Shown: positions 1 through 8,764, counted from the first letter of the stretch. The stretch is DNA of 64,000 nucleotides from an uncultured Sphingomonadaceae bacterium (GCA_947488625.1 CANKZR010000001.1:310001-374000), one strand, 5' to 3'. Notes: generated from the sequence alone by a model not told the origin. Numbers and translations are program-made.

Positions 1-48
1 GAGCAGCCGGTTCCGGAACAGGTTTCCGCCACCGATACGGGCGACTGA
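1..48 (+). CDS. C-terminal tail of an upstream gene (partial)
   Basis: Frame 1 is open from the window edge and ends at a TGA at 46-48, giving only 15 residues (Pro, Glu, Val, Thr rich). It would converge on rlmE with a 33-base gap. Too little is visible to name it, and it could be a chance open frame. Confidence 0.4.
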   Translation, partial: EQPVPEQVSATDTGD

Positions 49-81
49 TTACAGCATTTCGATTGCCGACGGCGGCAAGCG

Positions 82-750
82 TTATTCAGACTGCCCCTTG
101 AATCCCTGAGCCACGACATACCACTCGCTGGAGCCCTTGCGGCTGGCGGGTGGCTTGGCGTGTTTCACGGTCTTGAAGTGCTTTTTCAGCAGGTCCAGCA
201 AGTCCTTGTCGGTCCCCCCGGCAAATCCCTTGGCGACAAATGATCCGCCCTTGTCCAGCACCTCTACCGCAAACCAAGCGGCAGCTTCCACCAGCGCCAT
301 GGTACGCAGGTGATCGGTCTGCTTGTGGCCCACGGTATTGGCGGCCATGTCCGACATTACTAGGTCGGGCGGGCCATCCAGCGCTGCGGTAAGCGCGGCT
401 GGCGCTTCGTCATCCATGAAATCCATCAGCAGGATCTCGACGCCTTCGATCGGCTCTGTTTCGAGGATATCGATACCAACGATAGCCGCCTTGGGCGCGC
501 GGCGGCGAACCACCTGCGCCCAGCCGCCGGGCGCGATACCTAGGTCTACCACGCGCTTCGCGCCCTTCACCAGCCCGAACCGGTCGTCCAGCTCGATCAG
601 CTTGAATGCAGCGCGGCTACGATAGTCCTCCTCCTTCGCGCGTTTCACGTAAGGATCGTTCAGTTGCCGCTCCAGCCAGCGCTGCGAGCTGGCCTTGCGC
701 TTCTTGGCGCTTTTGAGCCGCCGGTGCGAATCATCTCCTGCGCGTGCCAT
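82..750 (-). CDS. rlmE: 23S rRNA (uridine-2'-O)-methyltransferase RlmE (FtsJ/RrmJ)
   Basis: This 222-aa protein is expected to methylate the ribose of a uridine in the 23S rRNA A-loop using S-adenosylmethionine, a late step of large-subunit maturation. Visible landmarks are a Lys/Arg-rich N-terminus, the SAM-binding motif DLGIAPGGWAQ, an acidic SDMAANTVG segment, GGSFVAKGFAG and a C-terminal SSEWYVVA strand, which together carry the K-D-K-E catalytic set of the FtsJ family. Length is normal for the family. The ATG at 750 overlaps the ppx stop codon (TGATG), so the two genes are probably co-transcribed and translationally coupled. Confidence 0.95.
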   Translation of the reverse strand: MARAGDDSHRRLKSAKKRKASSQRWLERQLNDPYVKRAKEEDYRSRAAFKLIELDDRFGLVKGAKRVVDLGIAPGGWAQVVRRRAPKAAIVGIDILETEPIEGVEILLMDFMDDEAPAALTAALDGPPDLVMSDMAANTVGHKQTDHLRTMALVEAAAWFAVEVLDKGGSFVAKGFAGGTDKDLLDLLKKHFKTVKHAKPPASRKGSSEWYVVAQGFKGQSE

Positions 751-1931
751 CAGATCCCCTCCGCGCCCTGCTTCAGGCGGCGCAACGCGGCCTGCGCTTC
801 AAGCCCGTCGGCATCGGCGGCCATCAGGCTGCGCAATATGCCTTCGCGAATGCCCCGATCGGCCACGCCCAGCCGCTCGGCAGGCCAGATGTCGAGGATC
901 GTCTCGAGAATGGCGCAACCCGCCACCACCAGATCGGCACGATCCGACCCGATGCAATCCAGCTGGCTGCGCTCCACGGGAGACAGGCTCGACAGGCGTT
1001 GGGAGATCGTGCGCATCGAATCCGAGGGCACGATCAGCCCGTCCACCGCATTACGATCATATTGCGGCAGGCCCAGGTGCACGCTGGCCAGCGTCGTCAC
1101 CGTGCCGCTGGTTCCCAGCAGGCGCTGGTCGGGTGCCTTGTGCTGGTGGATACGTTCGGCGAAATCGGCGAAACTATCTCTAACGCGCTGCTTCATGTCC
1201 TCGTACCGCGCCAGCCTGCCTGCCTTGTCTTCCGGCTCCGCACCCACGGTTTCGGATAGCGACACCACGCCCCATGGAACGCTTTGCCAGTCGATAATGC
1301 GCGGCACGGGTGCGCCCGGTTCGATCAGCACCAGTTCGGTGGACCCGCCGCCGATATCGAAGATGATAGCCGGGCCAATGCCGTCTTCCAGCAGGATGTG
1401 GCATCCCAACACGGCAAGCCGCGCCTCTTCCTGCGCACTGATGATGTCGAGCGCGATGCCGGTCTCCTCGCGCACGCGCTCGATAAAGGCTTCCCCGTTC
1501 GTTGCCCGGCGGCAGGCTTCTGTCGCAACGGATCGGGCAAGGTGGACATTACGCTTGCGTAACTTGTCCGAACAGACCTTCAGTGCGCCCAGTGCACGAT
1601 CCATGGCGTGATTGGACAGGCGTCCGTTCTGCGCCAGACCTTCACCCAGTCGCACAACGCGCGAGAACGCATCGATCACGACGAAGTTCTCGTCAGATGG
1701 GCGCGCGATCAGGAGGCGGCAATTGTTAGTGCCGAGATCGATTGCGGCATAGGCCTGCTTGAAGGATTTGTGCGGGGGGCGGCGCCAGTTGCGGTTTGCT
1801 CGCTGCGCATTGCCATTGTGTTCGCCGGAACTGCTTTGCTGGCCGTGTCTGTTCTTGTGGCGCCTCGCTTGCTCCTCTGGCGCCGTGTTTCTGGCCTTTT
1901 CGCGTCGGTCCGGCGGATTGATGTCCGCCAT
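750..1931 (-). CDS. ppx: Ppx/GppA family exopolyphosphatase/guanosine pentaphosphate phosphatase
   Basis: The 393-aa protein belongs to the actin-like-fold Ppx/GppA phosphatases, which remove terminal phosphate from polyphosphate or convert pppGpp to ppGpp. The phosphate-binding loops are clear: AAIDLGTNNCRLL near residue 62, FDIGGGSTEL near the middle and LLGTSGTVTTLA further on. About 55 residues of basic, polar, low-complexity sequence (many Arg, Asn, Gln) precede the domain, as in many alphaproteobacterial copies. It stops on the rlmE start. Sequence alone does not separate the polyphosphate role from the pppGpp role. Confidence 0.92.
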   Translation of the reverse strand: MADINPPDRREKARNTAPEEQARRHKNRHGQQSSSGEHNGNAQRANRNWRRPPHKSFKQAYAAIDLGTNNCRLLIARPSDENFVVIDAFSRVVRLGEGLAQNGRLSNHAMDRALGALKVCSDKLRKRNVHLARSVATEACRRATNGEAFIERVREETGIALDIISAQEEARLAVLGCHILLEDGIGPAIIFDIGGGSTELVLIEPGAPVPRIIDWQSVPWGVVSLSETVGAEPEDKAGRLARYEDMKQRVRDSFADFAERIHQHKAPDQRLLGTSGTVTTLASVHLGLPQYDRNAVDGLIVPSDSMRTISQRLSSLSPVERSQLDCIGSDRADLVVAGCAILETILDIWPAERLGVADRGIREGILRSLMAADADGLEAQAALRRLKQGAEGI

Positions 1932-2035
1932 ACTCGTATACTTTCGCTATTCTATCACCCGCCATTTTCAGCGGAACCTGCCCTCAGGCTAGACCAAGCG
2001 GCGATTGCATACAAGTCACGCACCTTGCGCGAGGG

Positions 2036-2833
2036 TCATACCCGGCGATGACCGGACATTCGAAAAGGCGATTCAAGCGCGGGGAGCAAAGCGATATCGC
2101 CCGCTGCATCGGGATCATCCACGCCGATTGTTATCGCATCTTGCGCAACGTCGGCGCGAAATGTGCCGTGCAGCCTGTCCCACACGCTGATGCCGCTGGA
2201 CCAGTTGGAATCCATCTCTTCCGGCTTCCGGCTATGATGGATGCCGTGCATCCTGGGCGTGGTCACGATGGAGGACAAGGCTTCGTCCACGTCGCCGGGC
2301 AGGCGCAGATTGGAATGGTGAAACAGCACGGAACCGAGGAAGAAACCGCGCCAGATATTGTGTGTCTGGGGGTCAGCACCCGAAATGCGGACCTGCAGCA
2401 TGCGCATTGGAGTGGAAATCAGCATGTCCAGCGCGTGGAACCGCACAGCCGTGCTCATGTCGAGATCCGGATCGACGTGATGCACGCGGTGGAATCGCCA
2501 CAGAAAGGGCAATTTGTGCGTGGCGACATGCCAGAGGTAATAGGTGTAATCCATCAGCAGGAATGCCGCGATACGTCCTGGCAGGCCGCCGATAGCATGC
2601 TGCAGTCCGCGTCTTTCGCGTCGGTTGGCCTTCGCGATTGCCTCGGTAAGCGGAGCCTCGCTGGCCATGATGACGGCCTGGCACGCAGCGCCCATGGCCG
2701 CGTTGCGCGCGATACGCGGCAGTTCCTTGCGCGTGCGCTGGCGCAGGGGGCGCGCACGTTCTGCCAGCAAGAGCGCGCCAACGGCCGCACCGGCCACGGT
2801 GAGACCGGCAAACTTTGCGAGTCGGGATGCCAT
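2036..2833 (-). CDS. Sterol desaturase / fatty acid hydroxylase superfamily protein
   Basis: This 265-aa membrane protein carries the three histidine clusters of the di-iron fatty acid hydroxylase superfamily: H102-x3-H106, H115-x2-H118-H119, and a C-terminal MHGIHHS, with another HH pair in HHSNLRLP. Such enzymes use O2 and a di-iron centre to hydroxylate or desaturate a lipid in the inner membrane; the substrate here is unknown. The ATG at 2833 is chosen because the frame upstream is Pro/Arg-rich and reads like antisense. The gene diverges from the arsenosugar-type glycosyltransferase gene by 44 bases, so a shared regulatory region is possible. Whether it acts with that cluster, for example on arsenolipids, is speculation. 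Confidence 0.85.
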   Translation of the reverse strand: MASRLAKFAGLTVAGAAVGALLLAERARPLRQRTRKELPRIARNAAMGAACQAVIMASEAPLTEAIAKANRRERRGLQHAIGGLPGRIAAFLLMDYTYYLWHVATHKLPFLWRFHRVHHVDPDLDMSTAVRFHALDMLISTPMRMLQVRISGADPQTHNIWRGFFLGSVLFHHSNLRLPGDVDEALSSIVTTPRMHGIHHSRKPEEMDSNWSSGISVWDRLHGTFRADVAQDAITIGVDDPDAAGDIALLPALESPFRMSGHRRV

Positions 2834-2877
2834 GAAAGTCACAGTGGCTATTCGCCACGGGGTCGTCCAGCGGTTAC

Positions 2878-3468
2878 ATGGCTGTGATGAGTTATACGCC
2901 CACGATCGCCCTGTTTGCGAAATATCCGCGCGCGGGAGAAGCGAAGACGCGCCTCGCGCCCTTGTTGGGCGATGCCGGCGCGGCCGAGATCCACCGGCGG
3001 CTGGTGGAGCGTACTTTGGTGACAATGCGAGAAAGCGGTCTGCCCTTCTCGGTACACTATACAGGCGCGAGCGCCGATGATTTCGCCCGGTGGCTGGGCG
3101 ACGACGTGCCACTGGTGGAGCAGGGGGAGGGCGATCTTGGCGCCCGGCTGGCGCGGGTTCCGGGGCCGGCAATCGTGCTGGGTGCCGATATTCCCGGACT
3201 GACCGCCAGCCATTTGCGCGATGCTGTGAAAGCGCTGGAGACCGTCCCGGTGGTGATCGGGCCTGCAAGCGATGGCGGCTATTACCTGCTGGGCTTCAGG
3301 GAAAGGATTCCCGCCCTCTGGCGCGGTGTGAGTTGGGGCACCGCCACGGTGCTGCAAGAGACCGAGGCGTGCCTTCACAGCCTGCACCTGCCCTACAGCA
3401 AACTGGGCGTACTGAACGATTGCGACCGGCCCGAAGATCTCGCCAACTGGCCGGAGCTTCTTCCATGA
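2878..3468 (+). CDS. TIGR04282-type (DUF2064) glycosyltransferase, arsenosugar-associated
   Basis: The 196-aa protein has the compact nucleotide-sugar transferase fold of the DUF2064/TIGR04282 group: an N-terminal IALFAKYPRAGEAKTRL nucleotide-binding stretch, a VLGADIPGLTASHL segment with the metal-binding D-x-P pattern, and GPASDGGYYLLG. The family is annotated as arsenosugar-biosynthesis associated because it recurs beside ArsM. Here it overlaps the second glycosyltransferase by four bases (ATGA) and lies 2.8 kb from arsM, which fits. An ATG at 2887 is an alternative start. Confidence 0.85.
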   Translation: MAVMSYTPTIALFAKYPRAGEAKTRLAPLLGDAGAAEIHRRLVERTLVTMRESGLPFSVHYTGASADDFARWLGDDVPLVEQGEGDLGARLARVPGPAIVLGADIPGLTASHLRDAVKALETVPVVIGPASDGGYYLLGFRERIPALWRGVSWGTATVLQETEACLHSLHLPYSKLGVLNDCDRPEDLANWPELLP

Positions 3469-4187
3469 GCGACACTGCCCTGGTAATCCCCGCGCTTGAT
3501 GAGGAGACAACGCTTCCGGCCCTCATCGCTACTGTCGCCCGGCTTGACCCGGCGCCCGCAGAGGTGCTGCTGGTAGATGGTGGCAGTACGGATCGCACAG
3601 CGGAACTGGCGCGTGATGCGGGTTGGCGGGTCATTATCTCACAACGAGGGCGCGGAGTGCAGATCAATACCGGCGTCGCGGCGGCCACCGCGACGCGCGT
3701 TTGCATCCTGCATGCCGACACTGTGCCGCCGGTCGACATGGTAGCGGTGATCGAGAGCGTACTGGACGATCCGCGAACCGCGCTCGCCAGCTTTACCCCT
3801 CTCATCAAGGGCGAGAAAACACGCTGGGGCACCACCGCGCACAACTGGGCCAAGACCTGGTACGCCCCGCTATTCTTCCGCCCGCGCCTGTTCTTTCGCG
3901 GTGCGCGCCTGCTGTTCGGCGATCACGCGATGTTCTTTCGCAAGGCCGATTTTCTCAGCGTGGGAGGATGCGATCCGGCGGCAAAAGTAATGGAGGAAGC
4001 GGACCTGTGCATCCGGCTGACTGAACTTGGCCGGGTGCGCCTGGTGCCGCGCATTATCGAGACATCCGACCGTCGCATCGCCGAATGGGGATCACTGAAA
4101 GCCAACTGGATCTACCTGAAGGTGGGGCTGTTGTGGGCTATGGGTGCTAGGCAGCGGCTAGAGAAGCATTATCCGGATGTGCGCTAG
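3465..4187 (+). CDS. TIGR04283-type family 2 glycosyltransferase, arsenosugar-associated
   Basis: This 240-aa GT-A fold enzyme begins ALVIPALDEETTL and shows the LLVDGGSTDRT nucleotide-sugar motif, ILHADTVPP (D-x-D-like), GDHAMFF and a MEEADLCIRL acidic motif, as expected of family 2 transferases. It is the usual partner of the DUF2064 protein in arsenosugar-type clusters. The start overlaps the upstream stop as ATGA, so translation is probably coupled. Its 3' end overlaps the convergent SDR gene by 41 bases, an unusually long tail-to-tail overlap. Confidence 0.88.
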   Translation: MSDTALVIPALDEETTLPALIATVARLDPAPAEVLLVDGGSTDRTAELARDAGWRVIISQRGRGVQINTGVAAATATRVCILHADTVPPVDMVAVIESVLDDPRTALASFTPLIKGEKTRWGTTAHNWAKTWYAPLFFRPRLFFRGARLLFGDHAMFFRKADFLSVGGCDPAAKVMEEADLCIRLTELGRVRLVPRIIETSDRRIAEWGSLKANWIYLKVGLLWAMGARQRLEKHYPDVR

Positions 4188-5181
4188 GCAAATAGCGGCA
4201 GGCGATCCCGTAGCCGATTAACCGGTCGAGCCAAGCGGCGTCTGTTTCAGGACATTCCAGGCCCGTAAGTGCGCGCAGAGCGCTGTCATCGAATTGCGGA
4301 TTTCGGATAAAGTAGGCGCCGAATGTCGCCAGTATCCGGTCCAGCAGCAGGCGTTCAGCGGGGCGCAGGCTGTCTGGTTCGAAACCATCGGGATCGACGA
4401 TCCGTGGCGAGGGGAAATGTCCTACCCGCGCCACACCATAGGCCAGTTCGGCAGCCGGAATGGGCTGTCTTGCTACGAGATGATAATAGCCGCCCTTTGC
4501 TCTCTCGAACTTCTCGGCAATGCGCGCGATTCCTTCGGCCACATGGCAGATCGGGACGAGGTTGAATGTCGCGCTTTCCCGCACAGGCAGAACGCCGACC
4601 TTGCCTCGCGCCAACAGTCGAAAGACATTGCAGAGGGAGGGAAACTCGCGGATTGCTCCGCTGGCGTGATCGCCCAGTACGATGGACGGGCGCGCGATAG
4701 CAAAGGGAAGGCCGCTCCGCGCCACCACAGCTTCTGCCAGCGCCTTGCTCTCTTCGTAATTGTTGTTGAAGCGCGTACCCTTGGGCACCGGCGCTTCAGC
4801 AATCGGCCCTTCGCGCATGCCGCAGACATAGGCCGTGCTGACATGCAGGAAGCCGGCACCTGTAGCCCGCGCGAAGGCCACGGCATTGCGCGTGCCCTCG
4901 ATATTGACTGCCGCCAGTTCATCGCGCGGCGCATCGAATTCGAGGCTTGCGGCGCAATGGATAACAAGGTCGGCTTGAACCGCTGCAGGGTTCAGCCCCA
5001 TCAGCGGATGCGTCACGTCCCCCGACACGATTTTGATCCCCGCAACACGTTCGCCGTTATTGCCGCGCACTTCGCGGCTCTTGCGCACCATGGCGGTGAC
5101 GCCAACACCGCGCGCTGCGAGGCGAGCGCAGACTTCACCGCCGATAAGGCCAGCGGCTCCGGTAACGAGAACCCTCAGCAA
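4147..5181 (-). CDS. NAD(P)-dependent SDR/epimerase (extended SDR, male-sterility-like)
   Basis: The 344-aa protein is an extended short-chain dehydrogenase: Rossmann motif TGAAGLIGGEV at the N-terminus, an HVSTAYVCG segment and a YEESKALAE motif supplying the Y-x3-K catalytic pair. The C-terminal third varies as in NAD-dependent epimerases and thioester-reductase-like proteins. Translation most simply starts at a TTG (5179-5181) that overlaps the last codons of arsM; no Shine-Dalgarno is obvious, so it probably relies on coupling to arsM. A sugar- or lipid-modifying role in the arsenic cluster is inferred from position only. Confidence 0.85.
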   Translation of the reverse strand: MLRVLVTGAAGLIGGEVCARLAARGVGVTAMVRKSREVRGNNGERVAGIKIVSGDVTHPLMGLNPAAVQADLVIHCAASLEFDAPRDELAAVNIEGTRNAVAFARATGAGFLHVSTAYVCGMREGPIAEAPVPKGTRFNNNYEESKALAEAVVARSGLPFAIARPSIVLGDHASGAIREFPSLCNVFRLLARGKVGVLPVRESATFNLVPICHVAEGIARIAEKFERAKGGYYHLVARQPIPAAELAYGVARVGHFPSPRIVDPDGFEPDSLRPAERLLLDRILATFGAYFIRNPQFDDSALRALTGLECPETDAAWLDRLIGYGIACRYLPSAHPDNASLAAA

Positions 5182-6224
5182 CAGGAGGCGTCCGACCGTG
5201 CGGGATTGGCATCCGACTGACCAAAGGGCACCGCCGTGCCGCAGCCCGGAAATACACCATAATGCCGATCAAAGCAGCCGACGAAATCGAAGTGCTCGGC
5301 AAATCGCGTTTCCGCCAGCATCAGCCATGAATTGCCGCATACCGGGAAGACCTTGCCCGCCTCTATCGCATGGTGTGCGTCCAGTTCGAACATGCTGCCA
5401 TGTTCGGGTACGGTGCCCTTGTAGATCACGGCCTGTCCGTAATCCTCGCACTGCGGCTCCAGCCCGGCCAGCTTGAACAGGCGATAGGTGGCGGATACGA
5501 AGCTGATACCGGTCAGCTTTCGCGCGGCCTCAGCATCGTTGATGGCCAATGGTCGATCGGTAACGAGACGCGGATCGGCAAAGCCTGCGGCCTTGGCAAT
5601 CCGGTCGAAATCGCCCCAGTACAGCGCACCCGAAAGACATTCGCCATGCAGCACCGGGTCGTTCAGCAGGTGGTCGGGCACGCGGCGATCGGCGTAAACG
5701 TCAGAGAAATACAGTTCCCCACCCGGTTTCAGCAACTTGTGTGCTGCGCGGAACACGGCTTCCTTGTCGGCGACGAGGTTGATCACGCAGTTGGAGACAA
5801 TGATGTCGAAACTCTCGGGCTCCAGTCCCAGCTGGTCCAGCTTCTCGATATCGCCTTCCACGAAATTTACATTGGCGTATCCGAACCTTTCGGCATGCCA
5901 ATCCTTGTGCGTATTGGCGACGGCGAGCTGTTCGGGCGTGGCATCCACGCCGGTAACGCTGCCATTCGGCCCCACAAGCTGCGCCAGCAGGTAGGCATCC
6001 TGCCCGCTGCCCGATCCCAGATCGAGCACGCGGCACCCAGCCAGCGCCTGCGGCACCACAAGCCCGCAACCGTAATAGCGCGCCTTCACCTCCTTATGCA
6101 CATTTCGCAGCGCTTCGCGGATCGAAAGCGATGGCATTTCGTAGGTGCAACAGGCATCGGTGCGCAGGTCGCCGGAGCCTTCCAGCACCTTGCCATAGTA
6201 ATTCTGGCTGTTTTCGAGATTCAT
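5175..6224 (-). CDS. arsM: Arsenite S-adenosylmethionine methyltransferase ArsM
   Basis: This 349-aa enzyme is expected to methylate arsenite stepwise in the cytosol, using SAM and thiols. The SAM-binding loop DLGSGSGQDA lies at residues 68-77. Candidate arsenic-binding cysteines are C25/C26 or C53, C146 in SNCVIN and C196 in GECLSG; the spacing and surrounding sequence (YFSDVYADRR, SGALYW) match ArsM well. The C-terminus ends in a Cys pair, as is common in the family. The start at 6224 has AAGGA a short distance upstream. It is read together with the SDR gene, and no ArsR-type regulator is visible in the 89-base divergent gap. Confidence 0.95.
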   Translation of the reverse strand: MNLENSQNYYGKVLEGSGDLRTDACCTYEMPSLSIREALRNVHKEVKARYYGCGLVVPQALAGCRVLDLGSGSGQDAYLLAQLVGPNGSVTGVDATPEQLAVANTHKDWHAERFGYANVNFVEGDIEKLDQLGLEPESFDIIVSNCVINLVADKEAVFRAAHKLLKPGGELYFSDVYADRRVPDHLLNDPVLHGECLSGALYWGDFDRIAKAAGFADPRLVTDRPLAINDAEAARKLTGISFVSATYRLFKLAGLEPQCEDYGQAVIYKGTVPEHGSMFELDAHHAIEAGKVFPVCGNSWLMLAETRFAEHFDFVGCFDRHYGVFPGCGTAVPFGQSDANPARSDASCC

Positions 6225-6313
6225 GAAACCGCTTTTCCTTCTGGATCGAAAGCACGCATGGACGAGTTGAACTTCGTCGGCCATCCCGAAAAGGTTACCA
6301 GCAGGAGAATTCC

Positions 6314-7729
6314 TTGGACTACACGCACGACGTCATCGTGATCGGAGGCGGCGCAGCAGGCCTTACAGCTGCAGGCGGTTGTGCGATGTTCGGCCTTCGC
6401 GTGGCCCTGATCGAGGGTCACAAGATGGGTGGCGAATGCCTGAACAATGGCTGCGTACCATCGAAGGCCCTGATTGCCTCCGCCCGCCGAGCCGCCGAGG
6501 CGCGCGAAAAAAAGCGCGCAGGCGTGCAACTGGCTGCACCCAAGGTGGAGTGGGGTGGCGTACATGCGCACATTCACCGGGCAATCGCAGATATCGCGCC
6601 GCACGATTCAGTCGAGCGTTTCGAGGAGATGGGCTGCGAGGTAATTCTCGATTGGGCGAAGGTGACCGGGCCGAACTCGGTGCTGGTTGGCGGGCGCACG
6701 CTCACGGCACCGCGCATCGTGATCGCCACCGGTTCCAGCCCTGCCGTTCCGCCGATAGATGGGCTTTCCGATGTCCCCTATCTCACCAATGAGAACCTGT
6801 TCGATCTGAAGCAGCAGCCCGAACACCTGATTATCATCGGCGGCGGGGTGATCGGCATGGAAATGGCGCAAAGTTTCTGTCGTCTCGGAAGCGAAGTGAC
6901 CGTGATCGAGCCGGGCGATCTGATGGGCCGGGATGATCGCGATTCGGTCGCCCTGGTGTCGCAAGTGATGAAGGAAGAAGGCGTGCGCTTCGTTGCCGGC
7001 AGGGCGGCGGGCGTCTCGGCCGATCATGGCGAGATCAGCGTCACCACGGATGGCGGCAAGACGGTGAAGGGCTCGCACCTGCTGGTGGCTGTCGGTCGCA
7101 AGGCACGCGTATCGGGTTACGGGCTGGAGGAAATCGGCATCGAGACGGGCAAGAACGGCATCAAGGTTGATGAACGTCGCCGCACGAACCGCAAGCATAT
7201 CTACGCCATCGGCGATTGCCGCGAAGGGCCGCGCCTTACGCACGTTTCCGGTTACGAAGGCTCCAACGTGGTGCTGGAAATCGCGCTGGGCCTGCCAGCC
7301 AAGGTGGACTGGCGCGCACTCCCCTGGTGCACCTATACCGAGCCGGAAGTGGCGCAGATCGGCATGACCGAAACCGAGGCCCGAAAGAAATATGGCGAAA
7401 AGCTGCGCGTCGTCACCGAAGGTTTCGATCACAACGAGCGCGCCATTGCAGAAGGCCGGGGCAGGGGCCACTGCAAGGTGATGTTCAAGGGCAAGAAGGT
7501 CGTGGGCGCCAGCATCTGCGGCGTGAATGCAGGCGAGTTGCTGCTGCCGTTCACGCAGATGATCACCGGCAAGAGCGGGTCTTTCGACGTCGGCGGCGCA
7601 ATTGTCAGCTACCCCACGCGTTCCGAAATCGTGAAGGCCGCAGCCTTTAGCGCGTGGGAACCGACGGTGTTCGGCACATGGCCGAAGAAGTGGGTCGCGT
7701 TGCTGGCAAAGATAAGGCGCGCGTTCTGA
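6314..7729 (+). CDS. MerA-like FAD-dependent pyridine nucleotide-disulfide oxidoreductase
   Basis: The 471-aa flavoprotein has an N-terminal FAD motif (VIVIGGGAAGL), a redox-active disulfide C42-x4-C47 within GGECLNNGCVPSK, a central NAD(P)H motif (IIGGGVIGMEMA), IYAIGDC, and a C-terminal dimerisation domain. It resembles mercuric reductase and lipoamide dehydrogenase but has no N-terminal HMA domain and no vicinal C-terminal cysteines, so Hg(II) reductase activity is unlikely. The usual HPT-x-SE active-site motif reads YPTRSE, replacing the catalytic His. The start is TTG with AGGAGA seven bases upstream. A role in reducing arsenic or thiol intermediates is inferred from its place opposite arsM. 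Confidence 0.88.
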   Translation: MDYTHDVIVIGGGAAGLTAAGGCAMFGLRVALIEGHKMGGECLNNGCVPSKALIASARRAAEAREKKRAGVQLAAPKVEWGGVHAHIHRAIADIAPHDSVERFEEMGCEVILDWAKVTGPNSVLVGGRTLTAPRIVIATGSSPAVPPIDGLSDVPYLTNENLFDLKQQPEHLIIIGGGVIGMEMAQSFCRLGSEVTVIEPGDLMGRDDRDSVALVSQVMKEEGVRFVAGRAAGVSADHGEISVTTDGGKTVKGSHLLVAVGRKARVSGYGLEEIGIETGKNGIKVDERRRTNRKHIYAIGDCREGPRLTHVSGYEGSNVVLEIALGLPAKVDWRALPWCTYTEPEVAQIGMTETEARKKYGEKLRVVTEGFDHNERAIAEGRGRGHCKVMFKGKKVVGASICGVNAGELLLPFTQMITGKSGSFDVGGAIVSYPTRSEIVKAAAFSAWEPTVFGTWPKKWVALLAKIRRAF

Positions 7730-8715
7730 TGGCGACACGCGCGAAAAGCCGGAATGCACCGACGGGCTCTTCCCCTTTCGAGGTGGAAGCGGAGCGGCTG
7801 GGGCGGGAGAAATTCGCCGATCCGAACGTTACTGCGGACGGCAACGCCCGCGCCAGCGTTGCCTTGCGCGAACTCCATACGCTGTGGTTCGCCACCGGCA
7901 CCTTGTGCAATCTCGCCTGTGCCAATTGCTATATCGAGAGCAGCCCTACCAATGATGCGCTGATCTACATGTCGGCGGCCCACGTCGCCCGTTTCCTCGA
8001 CGAGATCGCACCGCGCAGATCGCGTGAAATCGGCTTCACCGGCGGGGAACCGTTCATGAACCCGGAGATCATCGCGATGACGGAGGATGCCCTTTCACGC
8101 GGGCACGAGGTGCTGGTGCTCTCCAATGCCATGAAGCCCATGCGCCGCCACGAGGCAGCGTTGCTGCGGCTGCGCGAAACCTATGGCAACAAGCTGACGA
8201 TCCGCGTGTCCATCGATCACCATACGCAGGCCGTGCACGAGGCCGAGCGCGGGCCGATGAGCTGGCAGCCCATGCTTGAAGGGATGCGCTGGCTTTCGGC
8301 GAACGGTTTCTCCGTGGCGGCAGCGGGCCGGCGTCTTGGCGGCGAAACCGACGAGGCCGCCCGCAACAGCTATCGCCTGCTGTTCGAGACAGAAGCGATT
8401 GCCCTGGACGTGGACGATCCTGCCCGGCTGGTACTGTTTCCGGAAATGGATGCGAGCGCCGATGTGCCGGAGATCACGACTGATTGCTGGGGAATCCTGA
8501 AAAAGTCCCCCGACGACGTGATGTGTTCAAACAGCCGCATGGTTGTTCACCGCAAGGGCGAGGCTGCACCTCGTGTCGTCGCCTGTACGCTACTGCCTTA
8601 CGATCCGGGCTTCGATCTTGGCGATACGGTAGACGAAGCCGATCGCAGCGTGCCGCTCAACCATCCGCATTGCGCGCGCTTTTGCGTGTTGGGCGGAGCG
8701 AGCTGTTCGGGCTGA
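7729..8715 (+). CDS. Radical SAM protein with cysteine-rich C-terminus, in the arsenic cluster
   Basis: The 328-aa protein has the radical SAM cluster motif C60-x3-C64-x2-C67 followed by GFTGGEP, typical of 4Fe-4S enzymes generating a 5'-deoxyadenosyl radical. The last 90 residues hold further cysteines (DCWG, MCSN, ACTLL and a terminal C-x3-C-x6-C), suggesting an auxiliary Fe-S cluster of SPASM/twitch type. It is not an obvious ArsS: the C-terminus does not look like the DUF3641 region of that enzyme. The ATG at 7729 overlaps the upstream stop (TGATG). Position suggests it works on methylated arsenic intermediates; its substrate cannot be read from sequence. Confidence 0.88.
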   Translation: MATRAKSRNAPTGSSPFEVEAERLGREKFADPNVTADGNARASVALRELHTLWFATGTLCNLACANCYIESSPTNDALIYMSAAHVARFLDEIAPRRSREIGFTGGEPFMNPEIIAMTEDALSRGHEVLVLSNAMKPMRRHEAALLRLRETYGNKLTIRVSIDHHTQAVHEAERGPMSWQPMLEGMRWLSANGFSVAAAGRRLGGETDEAARNSYRLLFETEAIALDVDDPARLVLFPEMDASADVPEITTDCWGILKKSPDDVMCSNSRMVVHRKGEAAPRVVACTLLPYDPGFDLGDTVDEADRSVPLNHPHCARFCVLGGASCSG

Positions 8716-8764
8716 TGGCAGCGACCTCAGGAGCCGTTCAGCTAATTCGTTCGTATATACGATC

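Noticed and set aside
2833-3268. N-terminal extension of the sterol-desaturase-like frame to 3268
   Set aside because: The extra residues are Pro/Arg/His rich and antisense to the glycosyltransferase gene; the first natural start is 2833.
3090-4187. Long 365-aa frame over both glycosyltransferase genes
   Set aside because: Only the part after 3465 is a real protein; the earlier part is a shadow of the DUF2064 gene.
6314-7729. Mercuric reductase (merA) with a mercury-resistance operon
   Set aside because: No HMA domain, no C-terminal Cys pair, and no merR/merT/merP nearby.
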